From assembly GCF_000406165.1 (NCBI RefSeq), contig NZ_CM001977.1:2444624-2508623 (forward strand): a stretch of DNA of 64,000 nt, written 5' to 3'. This document shows positions 42,042 through 50,009 of this stretch, piece after piece (position 1 is the stretch's first letter; every line of letters starts with the position of its first letter). This DNA is from Dickeya zeae NCPPB 2538 (GTDB lineage: Bacteria > Pseudomonadota > Gammaproteobacteria > Enterobacterales > Enterobacteriaceae). The translations under genes and the position numbers were made by a program. The notes below the pieces were generated by a model that was not told where the DNA came from, ran no database searches, and was given only the letters and a program-made list of their open reading frames with translations.

Positions 42042-43045
42042 GTCAGCCAATCGTATCCAACAGCGCCCCTAAGGACGCGATCCCCTTTCACCATCGTCTG
42101 TTTGACCTGTTTTATAAATGGGGAATGCTGATTACCGTCGTCTTGTTGATTGCCCTGTTTGGGCTGGCATCGGACAACTTTCTGGATCCGAACAATATCA
42201 TCAACATCCTGCGTTCTATCGCCATCGTTACGGTGATAGCGATAGCAGTGTCCATTTCGCTGTCGGTTGGCGGGTTTGATTTGTCGGTCGGGTCGACCGC
42301 CTCGCTGGCGAATGCGCTGGTGATATCGCTGTTCGTCTGGCACGGCTTTAGTACCACCGGTGCCATTGTTCTGACGCTGGCGTTGTGTTTGTTAGTCGGG
42401 CTGTTTAATGCCTTTTTAATCGTGATACTGCGTATTCCGGACATGCTGGCAACGCTGGCGAGCCTCTTTGTCATTCAGGGCGTCGCCATGACGTACAGTT
42501 ACGGCGGCTCCATCACCCAGAATATGCTGTTGCCGAGCGGCGAGATGGCAGAAGGCGTGATCCCCGAGGTGTTCTCTACACTCGGCCATGTACCGGTGAT
42601 TGTGATAATCATGCTGGTCGTAACCATTCTGGTGCAGTTGTATATGTCGCTCACCAAACACGGTCGACGTATGTACGCCATTGGGGGCAACCCGGAAGCG
42701 GCACGTCTGGCTGGTATCCGCACCGCGCGTTATCGGGTGCTGGCGTATCTGCTTTCATCGCTGTTAGCCGCACTGGGCGGCATTCTGCTGGCATCGCGTA
42801 TCGGCTCCTCGCAGGTCAACGCTGGGGGCGGATATCTGATGGACGCCGTCGCTGCCGCCTATATTGGCTTTTCGCTGGCAGGCTCCGGAAAACCGAATGC
42901 ATTGGGTACGCTGGTGGGTGCGGTGATCCTCGGTGTATTGCAAAACGGGCTGGTCATGCTGTCCGTGCCCTACTACGCGATGGATATCATTAAAGGGTTA
43001 GTACTGGCACTGGCGCTGGCGATGACTTACTTTCATAAACGCTGA
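42038..43045 (+). CDS. Sugar ABC transporter permease (RbsC type)
   Basis: A 335-residue permease of the ribose/galactose/autoinducer-2 class with about eight to ten membrane segments and the family motifs GGFDLSVGS and GNPEAARLAGIRTARYR. The GTG start overlaps the stop of the ATPase gene by four bases, so the two are co-translated. As a homodimer it would form the channel. Substrate cannot be deduced, and the cognate binding protein must be encoded elsewhere or be shared. Confidence 0.9.
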   Translation: MSQPIVSNSAPKDAIPFHHRLFDLFYKWGMLITVVLLIALFGLASDNFLDPNNIINILRSIAIVTVIAIAVSISLSVGGFDLSVGSTASLANALVISLFVWHGFSTTGAIVLTLALCLLVGLFNAFLIVILRIPDMLATLASLFVIQGVAMTYSYGGSITQNMLLPSGEMAEGVIPEVFSTLGHVPVIVIIMLVVTILVQLYMSLTKHGRRMYAIGGNPEAARLAGIRTARYRVLAYLLSSLLAALGGILLASRIGSSQVNAGGGYLMDAVAAAYIGFSLAGSGKPNALGTLVGAVILGVLQNGLVMLSVPYYAMDIIKGLVLALALAMTYFHKR

Positions 43046-43051
43046 TTGACC

Positions 43052-43086
43052 TCCCCTGCCCGGTTTCTGAGGGCGGGGAATTCCCC
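43052..43086 (+). other. GC-rich hairpin and palindrome after the sugar permease
   Basis: TCCCC-T-GCCC (43052-43061) can pair with GGGCGGGGA (43071-43079) with one bulge. The overlapping GGGGAATTCCCC (43075-43086) is a perfect 12-bp palindrome. This is a likely transcript end for the ABC operon, without a clear T-run. Confidence 0.5.
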
Positions 43087-43208
43087 CTCTGCTTTATTCG
43101 TTGCCCACAAAAAGACCCGCTAATAAGTGTGATCTACATCGCATTGTCACGATCCATTGATTACAATGGGGTCGTTCCCCATAAGTAATACCCGACTGGA
43201 ATTTGACT

Positions 43209-44396
43209 ATGACATCCGCTTCCCCTTCACGCGCCACCGCCTGGTTACGCGTGGTGACGCTGGCCGTGGCCGCGTTTATTTTTAACACCACGGAGTTTAT
43301 TCCGGTGGGGCTGCTCAGTGACATCGCCAATACCTTTGCCATGAAAACCGAAGATGTTGGGCTGATGATCACCATTTATGCCTGGATAGTGGCGCTTGCC
43401 TCGCTGATCTGCATGTTGCTGACCAGCGGCATTGAGCGCCGTAAATTGCTGATTGGGCTGTTCAGCCTGTTTATCCTCAGCCATTTGCTGTCTGCCATCG
43501 CCTGGAACTTTACCGTGCTGGTCATTTCCCGAGCCGGTGTCGCGCTGACGCACTCAGTATTCTGGTCTATTACCGCCTCACTGGCGATTCGGATGGCACC
43601 ACACGGCAAGCGGGCGCAGGCATTGGGGCTTATTGCCACCGGCTCGTCACTGGCGATGGTACTGGGGCTGCCGCTGGGGCGGATTATCGGCCAATACCTC
43701 GGCTGGCGAATCACTTTCCTGACCATCGCCGCAGGCGCGACCATTGCCATGATCCTGCTGGCACGCCTGCTGCCATTACTGCCGAGCGAGCATTCCGGTT
43801 CGTTATCCAGTGTGCCGAAACTGTTTCGCCGCCCGGCGTTGGTCGGTATTTACCTGCTAACTGTGGTGGTCGTGACGGCACACTTCACGGCTTACAGCTA
43901 TATTGAACCCTTTATCCAGACCGTGGCCGGTCTGCCGGAAAATTTCACCACCCTGATTCTGTTGCTATTTGGGTGCGCCGGTATTGTGGGCAGTATGCTC
44001 TACAGCCGCTACAGCGAGCGTTTCCCGCAGGCGTTTCTGGTTACGGCTATGTTGTTGTTGCTAGGCTGTCTGACACTGTTGATGCCACTGTCCGCCCATC
44101 CATTCAGCCTGACGTTGCTGTGTCTGGTCTGGGGACTGGCGATGATGGCGATTGGCCTGGCGATGCAAGCCAAAGTCCTGTCACTGGCACCGGATGCCAG
44201 CGATGTCGCCATGTCGATTTTCTCCGGGTTGTTCAACCTCGGTATCGGCGGCGGCGCACTGTTGGGGAGCCAGGTGAGCCTGCATCTAGGCATGGATAAA
44301 ATCGGTTATGTCGGCGCACCGCTGGTGTTGTTTGCGCTGGTTGCCCTGCTGCTCACGGTTTACCGCAGTGTGAAACTGGTGCATTCCCGCATCTGA
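43209..44396 (+). CDS. sotB: Sugar efflux transporter SotB
   Basis: A 395-residue major-facilitator exporter with 12 hydrophobic segments. E. coli SotB (YdeA) exports arabinose, IPTG and related sugars. The conserved start AWLRVVTLAVAAFIFNTTEF, RMAPHGKRAQALGLIATGSSLAMVLGLPLGRIIGQYLGWR and the periplasmic/TM segment YLLTVVVVTAHFTAYSYIEPF match the family. The ATG at 43209 is chosen over the upstream TTG at 43203. It ends at a bidirectional terminator shared with lysP. Confidence 0.93.
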   Translation: MTSASPSRATAWLRVVTLAVAAFIFNTTEFIPVGLLSDIANTFAMKTEDVGLMITIYAWIVALASLICMLLTSGIERRKLLIGLFSLFILSHLLSAIAWNFTVLVISRAGVALTHSVFWSITASLAIRMAPHGKRAQALGLIATGSSLAMVLGLPLGRIIGQYLGWRITFLTIAAGATIAMILLARLLPLLPSEHSGSLSSVPKLFRRPALVGIYLLTVVVVTAHFTAYSYIEPFIQTVAGLPENFTTLILLLFGCAGIVGSMLYSRYSERFPQAFLVTAMLLLLGCLTLLMPLSAHPFSLTLLCLVWGLAMMAIGLAMQAKVLSLAPDASDVAMSIFSGLFNLGIGGGALLGSQVSLHLGMDKIGYVGAPLVLFALVALLLTVYRSVKLVHSRI

Positions 44397-44416
44397 GTAC
44401 GACGTCTGTTGGGCGT

Positions 44417-44450
44417 AAAAAAAGCCAGTCGGTAACCCGGCTGGCTTTTT
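44417..44450. terminator. Bidirectional terminator between sotB and lysP
   Basis: A nine-pair stem (44424-44432 with 44437-44445, one G-T pair) with a 4-base loop is flanked by seven A residues on the left and five T residues on the right. It works for both convergent genes. Confidence 0.9.
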
Positions 44451-44464
44451 GGTCTATAGGACCG

Positions 44465-45937
44465 TTACTTGTATTCCGGGAAGGTCATCTCGCTGTATTT
44501 CACTACCCGTGATTTTCTCACCAGACGATAGCCCAGCCAGATAGCCAGAAACAACGGAATACCGATGTACGTCGCCGTCACGGCATACCAGTCAATCTTA
44601 TCAGCCAGAAACGCCTGATAATTCTGCCCCAAGGTAATCACCAGACAGAGTATGAAAGCAAAGATAGGCCCTAACGGGAAAAAGCCAGAGCGGTATGGCA
44701 GTGCATTCAAATCATGCCCTTGCACGACATAGCCACGGCGAAAACGGTAGTGGCTGATGGCAATACCCAGCCAGGCGATAAACCCGGTCATACCGGAGGT
44801 ATTCAGCAACCACAGGTACACTGTCTGATTGCCAAACATCGACGACAGGAAACACAACCCTGCGACCACCGTCGTCGCATACAACGCATTACGCGGTACC
44901 CCACCTTGTGAGAGCTTGCCAAAGCACGCGGGCGCCTTACCTTCCTGCGCCAACGTGAACAACATGCGGGTGGATGCATACATACCGGAGTTACCTGCCG
45001 ACAACACAGCGGTCAGGATAACCGCATTCATCACCGCAGCAGCCGACAGTAAGCCAGCATTCTCAAACACCAGCGTGAACGGGCTGACGCTGATATCTTT
45101 CACATCGTTACGCAGCAGGTTAGGGTCGGTATACGGCACCAGCAGGCTGATAATCAGAATCGCGAAGATATAAAACAGCAGGATACGCCAGAATACCTGA
45201 CGAATAGCGCGTGGAATGTTGGTCTGCGGATCTTGGGACTCCCCGGCGGCCACACCAATCAATTCGGTGCCCTGAAACGAGAAGCCAACGATCATGGCGA
45301 CACCGATCATGGCGGAAAATCCGCCAGCAAACGGCGCATCGCCAATCTGCCAGTTATGCCAGCCCGCATGTTCACCACCGCGCAGAATACCGATAATCAT
45401 CAGCACCCCAATAGCGATGAACAGAACCACGGTGATCACCTTAATCAGCGAGAACCAGTATTCCGCTTCACCAAAGCCTTTCACGGAAATGTAGTTCAGC
45501 AAAAACATCAGCGACAGGAATAACGCACTCCAGACCCAACCAGGCACCGATGGGAACCAGTATCCCATGACCAGTTGTGCCGCCACCAGGTCAACGGCGA
45601 TGGTAACCGCCCAGTTGTACCAATAGTTCCACCCCAGCGCGAAGCCGAATCCCTCTTCCACATAGCGTGCGCCATAGGTAGAAAACGAACCAGATACCGG
45701 CATAAATGCTGCCAGCTCCCCAAGGCTGGTCATCAGGAAATAGACCATCAGGCCGATCAACGCATACGATAACAGTGCCCCACCCGGCCCGGCTTGCGAC
45801 ACCGTGGCACCTGAAGCGACAAATAACCCAGTACCGATCGAACCGCCAATGGCGATCATCGTCAAATGCCGCGCTTTCAACTCACGGCGTAGCGTGGTTC
45901 CCCGCGATTGCGCGAGGTCAGTATCATGTTGAGCCAT
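44465..45937 (-). CDS. lysP: Lysine-specific permease LysP
   Basis: A 490-residue amino-acid/polyamine/organocation (APC) family proton symporter for L-lysine with 12 membrane segments. The consensus start LRRELKARHLTMIAIGGSIGTGLFVASGATVSQAGPGGALLSY is unmistakable, as are VGFSFQGTELIGVAAGES and LSAGNSGMYASTRMLF. In E. coli LysP is also the lysine sensor partner of CadC. The start is the ATG at 45935-45937 (MAQHDTD); the frame is open upstream to 46009 without support. It is adjacent to yeiE as in E. coli. Confidence 0.96.
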   Translation of the reverse strand: MAQHDTDLAQSRGTTLRRELKARHLTMIAIGGSIGTGLFVASGATVSQAGPGGALLSYALIGLMVYFLMTSLGELAAFMPVSGSFSTYGARYVEEGFGFALGWNYWYNWAVTIAVDLVAAQLVMGYWFPSVPGWVWSALFLSLMFLLNYISVKGFGEAEYWFSLIKVITVVLFIAIGVLMIIGILRGGEHAGWHNWQIGDAPFAGGFSAMIGVAMIVGFSFQGTELIGVAAGESQDPQTNIPRAIRQVFWRILLFYIFAILIISLLVPYTDPNLLRNDVKDISVSPFTLVFENAGLLSAAAVMNAVILTAVLSAGNSGMYASTRMLFTLAQEGKAPACFGKLSQGGVPRNALYATTVVAGLCFLSSMFGNQTVYLWLLNTSGMTGFIAWLGIAISHYRFRRGYVVQGHDLNALPYRSGFFPLGPIFAFILCLVITLGQNYQAFLADKIDWYAVTATYIGIPLFLAIWLGYRLVRKSRVVKYSEMTFPEYK

Positions 45938-46100
45938 TACTATCCATGCCCTTGAAAATTTGAGGGCGGATTGTAGGCAATCTGCTACCTGCTGGATAGC
46001 GCATAGCACGGATTATAAGAGACCTTCATAACTCACCCGGCATCATAAGTAATCCCTCTGGAATACACGCCGGGTTTGTAATGCTGATGTTGCCAGGCTG

Positions 46101-46979
46101 TTAGGAGCGATCGCCTTCCCGGCAATACTCCAGAAAGCATTGCAGCACGCCAGATAAGTGTTTTTGACGATGGTGTACCAGATATAACGTGCGGCTCAGC
46201 CGGGGTAAAGGAACCGGTAGTTCCACCAACACGCCAGTGGCGAGCTGCTCAGCGACCACATGACGCGACAGGCAACTGATACCGATGCCATGACGCACCG
46301 CGTGCTTGATAGCCTCTGAGTTGCCAAGCTCCATCACCAGCCGGAAATGCGGTAGACGTGCCAGCAGTAAATGATCCAACACTTCGCGCGTACCTGACCC
46401 GTGCTCACGCAGGATCCACGGCGCATCCGCCAGCATGGGTAATGTAAAATCATGGCCAATCAGCGGATTACCGGGGGCGCAAAACACCACCAGTTCATCT
46501 TCCCGCCAGGGCTGGGTGAGCAAGTCCGGGTGATGGCACGGCCCTTCTATCAGGCCCAAATCAACCCGAAATTCAGACACGGCATTGACCACATCCAGCG
46601 TGTTCCCCACATACAGCTCCAGTGGGATGGCGGGAAAATCCTGACGATAGCGGGCAATCATCGCCGGCATCAGATAATTACCGATGGTACTGCTGGCATA
46701 AATACGCAGCGCGCCGTTATCACGCCGGAAAAGCTGTTCAATTTCCGCCGACTGCTCCAGCAGCGCCAGTGCTTTAGGGTACAGCAGCCGACCGTGTTCA
46801 TTAACCACCAATCGTTTACCCACACGATCGAACAGCTGTACCCCCAGTTGACTTTCAAGATCAGCCAATGCGGCGCTGACGGCGGACTGTGACAGCGACA
46901 ACACCACCGATGCCTGTGTGGTTGAACCGCTTTTCAGGACTTCGGTAAACACTTCCAGTTGACGTAACGTAATGTGCAT
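46101..46979 (-). CDS. yeiE: LysR-family regulator YeiE
   Basis: A 292-residue LysR-type regulator. The HTH is RQLEVFTEVLKSGSTTQASVVLSLSQSAVSAALADLESQLG. The effector domain contains STIGNYLMPAMIARYRQDFP and GLIEGPCHHPDLL. YeiE controls the divergent yeiH, and in related enterobacteria responds to sulphite and affects motility; this is known of the family, not shown here. The 105-base spacer to yeiH is AT-rich and should hold its binding site. Confidence 0.94.
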   Translation of the reverse strand: MHITLRQLEVFTEVLKSGSTTQASVVLSLSQSAVSAALADLESQLGVQLFDRVGKRLVVNEHGRLLYPKALALLEQSAEIEQLFRRDNGALRIYASSTIGNYLMPAMIARYRQDFPAIPLELYVGNTLDVVNAVSEFRVDLGLIEGPCHHPDLLTQPWREDELVVFCAPGNPLIGHDFTLPMLADAPWILREHGSGTREVLDHLLLARLPHFRLVMELGNSEAIKHAVRHGIGISCLSRHVVAEQLATGVLVELPVPLPRLSRTLYLVHHRQKHLSGVLQCFLEYCREGDRS

Positions 46980-47084
46980 AGGGGCTCTTATCGTAAATAT
47001 CTATAGGTTATAAATATATAATCAATTTCTATTTTAAGCGCGCTGATCATAGGCTGTGCCCTCAACCTTACATTGATAGCGGGT

Positions 47085-48167
47085 ATGGCTATGTTTTCAT
47101 TTTCTTCCAGGGTACAACGACTTTCCCCTTTCTCCACGGTGGGCCATCTGTTGACTGGCATCATCCTGATTGGCCTGCTGACCCGTGGCATCTTATGGTT
47201 ATCCGGCCTGCCGACCATTGCCGGATTGGGACTCGGTTCCCTGACGTTGGCGATACTGGTTGGCATGGTGCTGGGCAATACGGCTTATTCGCACCTGCAA
47301 CCCTGGTGTGATGCTGGTGTCCAGTGGTCCCGGCATTACCTGCTGCGCTGGGGCATCATCCTGTACGGCTTTAGACTGAGCTTCCAGCAACTCACCGCCG
47401 TGGGTAGCGCCGGTCTGGTTATCGATGTACTGACGCTGACCTCTACCCTGTTACTCGCCTATTGGCTGGGACGGCGCTGGTTTCAACTGGACGGTCATAC
47501 CGCTTTGCTGATTGGCGCAGGCAGCAGTATTTGCGGTGCCGCAGCGGTACTGGCCACCGCCCCGGTACTGAAAAGTACCGCCGATAAAGTCGCGGTCGCG
47601 GTATCCACCGTCGTTTTGTTCGGTACTACCGCCATGTTTCTTTACCCATGGATGTACCAACATTTTATCCAGTATAGCGGCTGGTTATTTACCCCGCAGA
47701 CTTTCGGACTCTACCTCGGTTCCACCGTGCATGAAGTGGCGCAAGTGGTCGCCGCGGGCCACGCTATCAGCCCGGAGACGGAGAATACAGCGGTCATCGG
47801 TAAAATGTTACGCGTCATGATGCTGGCCCCGTTTTTGTTCCTGCTTGGCTTGTGGGTCAAGCAGCGTCAACCTGCCCACCAGAGCGCGACATCCGCTACC
47901 ACCGGTTATCCGTGGTTTGCGCTGGGCTTCGTATTGATGTGTGGCTTTAATTCGCTGAACTGGCTGCCCGCTCGTTGGGTCGCGCTGATCACGCAACTCG
48001 ATAACGTGCTGTTGACCATGGCGATGGTAGCACTGGGGATAGCCACCCGTCTGAGCACGTTGCGACAGGCGGGGGTTAAACCCTTACTGTTGGCGGCAGT
48101 CCTGTTCATCTGGTTAGTGGCAGGCGGCGCGGCTATCAATCTGGGGATACAGCATCTTTTTGCCTGA
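47085..48167 (+). CDS. yeiH: YeiH family putative sulphate/sulphite exporter
   Basis: A 360-residue membrane protein of the UPF0324/YeiH family with about ten hydrophobic segments. Conserved signatures are LLRWGIILYGFRLSFQQL, LIGAGSSICGAAAVLATAP and GSTVHEVAQVVAAGHAISPETENTAVIGKMLRVMMLAPFL. The function is inferred as anion export because of its YeiE control in other enterobacteria. The start is either ATG 47085 or ATG 47091, both with weak Shine-Dalgarno. It is divergent from yeiE and upstream of nfo. Confidence 0.92.
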   Translation: MAMFSFSSRVQRLSPFSTVGHLLTGIILIGLLTRGILWLSGLPTIAGLGLGSLTLAILVGMVLGNTAYSHLQPWCDAGVQWSRHYLLRWGIILYGFRLSFQQLTAVGSAGLVIDVLTLTSTLLLAYWLGRRWFQLDGHTALLIGAGSSICGAAAVLATAPVLKSTADKVAVAVSTVVLFGTTAMFLYPWMYQHFIQYSGWLFTPQTFGLYLGSTVHEVAQVVAAGHAISPETENTAVIGKMLRVMMLAPFLFLLGLWVKQRQPAHQSATSATTGYPWFALGFVLMCGFNSLNWLPARWVALITQLDNVLLTMAMVALGIATRLSTLRQAGVKPLLLAAVLFIWLVAGGAAINLGIQHLFA

Positions 48168-48265
48168 ATGAATCTCCCAGGGTGAAATAACGCCTGGGTG
48201 AAACACGGGGCTACAGACCGTGACGCGGTAATGTCATAATGCGCGGGCATAAAAAGGAGAAAACC

Positions 48266-49126
48266 ATGAAATATGTCGGAGCGCACGTCAGTGCATCTGG
48301 CGGCGTGGATCAGGCGGTTGCCCGCGCCCACGACATCGGCGCCACCGCGTTCGCACTGTTTACCAAAAACCAGCGCCAGTGGCAGGCCGCGCCATTAACA
48401 GCGGAGGTGATTGACCGTTTTCAGACCGCCTGCGCCCGGTATCACTTCACCCCGGCGCAGATCCTGCCGCACGACAGCTATCTGATCAATCTGGGTCATC
48501 CCGATGACGAGGCCTTAGGCAAATCTCAGGCGGCGTTTATCGACGAAATGACGCGTTGCCAGCAACTGGGACTGACATTGCTGAATTTTCATCCCGGCAG
48601 CCACCTGCGTCAAATAGACGAAAGCACCTGTCTGCGCCGTATCGCCCAGTCCATCAATCTGGCGCTGGAAGCAACCAGCGGCGTCACCGCGGTGATAGAA
48701 AACACCGCTGGTCAGGGTAGCAACCTGGGGTTTCGGTTTGAACATCTGGCGGAAATCATCAGTCAGGTGGAAGACAAAAGTCGGGTCGGCGTCTGTATCG
48801 ATACCTGCCATGCGTTCGCGGGCGGTTATGACCTGCGCACCGAGGATGACTGCGAACGGACTTTTGCTGAACTGGAGCGTATCGTCGGTTTCAGCTATTT
48901 ACGCGGTATGCACCTGAATGACGCGAAAAGCGAGTTTAGTAGTCGGGTGGACCGTCACCACAGTCTGGGTGAAGGCAACATCGGTAAAACCGTGTTCAGC
49001 TATATTATGCGCGACTCGCGCTTTGACGGCATTCCACTGATTCTGGAAACCATCAATCCAGATATCTGGCCGCAGGAAATCGCCTGGCTCAAATCACAAC
49101 AATCGCCGGTCAACCTCGTCGGCTAA
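48266..49126 (+). CDS. nfo: Endonuclease IV
   Basis: A 286-residue zinc-dependent AP endonuclease (TIM barrel, AP endonuclease family 2) that cuts 5' of abasic sites in base-excision repair. Metal-site segments are visible: MKYVGAHVSASGG, LPHDSYLINLGHP, FHPGSHLRQ, VIENTAGQGSNLG, VCIDTCHAFAGGYDLR, HLNDAKSEFSSRVDRHHSLGEG and LILETINP. A perfect Shine-Dalgarno (AAGGAG) precedes the ATG at 48266. It follows yeiH directly, as in E. coli. Confidence 0.97.
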   Translation: MKYVGAHVSASGGVDQAVARAHDIGATAFALFTKNQRQWQAAPLTAEVIDRFQTACARYHFTPAQILPHDSYLINLGHPDDEALGKSQAAFIDEMTRCQQLGLTLLNFHPGSHLRQIDESTCLRRIAQSINLALEATSGVTAVIENTAGQGSNLGFRFEHLAEIISQVEDKSRVGVCIDTCHAFAGGYDLRTEDDCERTFAELERIVGFSYLRGMHLNDAKSEFSSRVDRHHSLGEGNIGKTVFSYIMRDSRFDGIPLILETINPDIWPQEIAWLKSQQSPVNLVG

Positions 49127-49136
49127 CACCGGAATC

Positions 49137-49155
49137 GCGGCCAGACACTGGCCGC
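49137..49155. terminator. Stem-loop after nfo
   Basis: GCGGCCAG and CTGGCCGC (49137-49144 and 49148-49155) form an 8-bp GC-rich stem with a 3-base loop, between the convergent nfo and the hypothetical gene at 49168-49878. No T-tract is present. Confidence 0.5.
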
Positions 49156-49167
49156 TACACGGCGTAA

Positions 49168-49878
49168 TCAGGCCGTTTCCTCCCGCCGTAATTGCGCTGC
49201 CCGCTCGAATATTCGGTTTGATACCGTGCGCGGTTTATGCCCTTGTCCGTCCGGTTGCACAACGCACTGAAATGCATCGCGCAGTTGCATCGCTTTTCCC
49301 TGCTCATCACGCCCAATGGCATATTTATCGTGAAAGGGCGAAACCGCCAGCGCCAGATTATCAATAATCGTATCGAGATAAGAGAAGGCGTTTTTCTTTA
49401 CCGACAACATCTGATTGATGATAGCGCAGTCGATCAACGTACCGGTGAGCCATTCGGTTTCACAGGCATACCCGGCACACCAGCGTAACTGGTTGCCGCG
49501 AGTAAATGTTTCGATTAACTCGGTATGAGCCCCCACGAAGCAGGCACCGAGCAGCAACCCGGTGATATTGAACTGATGCGATAATTCGCCGATAGGTACC
49601 AGCACATCCCGAATGTGTGTACCTCCCACTCTTTTCCCCTGACCGTGCGCGGCGACATAAATAATGATATTTTTAAAAGGAATCTTGCACAGACACTGTA
49701 ACGCGGTGCGAAAACTGGTCTTGTCGTAGAAATTAGCGCAATACACCTCGGTGTCACCGGCGACCTTGGCAATACCCTCAATAAACGGCACGACGGATGA
49801 GCGGTTGGCATCAAGCGCATCCAGCTCCCAGGGCGACTCCAGCACCAAAATCCCCCGGCTGGCATGATGACGCGACAT
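49168..49878 (-). CDS. Hypothetical protein with caspase/CHAT-like His-Cys dyad
   Basis: A 236-residue soluble protein without signal peptide. The arrangement suggests a caspase-fold cysteine peptidase. There is an N-terminal strand (GILVLES), a helix-strand unit (EVYCANFYD, then FRTALQCL), and a hydrophobic strand ending in a His-Gly (NIIIYVAAHGQG, His78). A second strand ends in Cys (ITGLLLGACFVG, Cys113), followed by a GY.C...W block (WCAGYACETEWLTG). This His/Cys spacing is what CHAT and DUF6642-type proteins show. The assignment is from pattern only. It lies alone between nfo and fruA, where E. coli has unrelated genes. Catalytic activity and partners are unknown. Confidence 0.6.
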   Translation of the reverse strand: MSRHHASRGILVLESPWELDALDANRSSVVPFIEGIAKVAGDTEVYCANFYDKTSFRTALQCLCKIPFKNIIIYVAAHGQGKRVGGTHIRDVLVPIGELSHQFNITGLLLGACFVGAHTELIETFTRGNQLRWCAGYACETEWLTGTLIDCAIINQMLSVKKNAFSYLDTIIDNLALAVSPFHDKYAIGRDEQGKAMQLRDAFQCVVQPDGQGHKPRTVSNRIFERAAQLRREETA

Positions 49879-49953
49879 GGCATTCTCCTTCTCAGCGACC
49901 CTAACATGACGAAATCATACCGCTGTTAAGTGCAGCACCTCGCGAAAAAACAT

Positions 49954-49987
49954 AAAAAAAACGCCGGTACATCGCACCGGCGTTTTT
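49954..49987 (-). terminator. Terminator of the fruBKA operon
   Basis: An ACGCCGGT/ACCGGCGT stem (49961-49968, 49976-49983) with a 7-base loop is flanked by A residues on the left and T residues on the right. Read on the minus strand it gives a hairpin followed by a long U-run, 23 bases after the fruA stop. It is symmetric enough to work both ways. Confidence 0.92.
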
Positions 49988-50009
49988 ATCACTGCATCAT
50001 CATTAAGCG

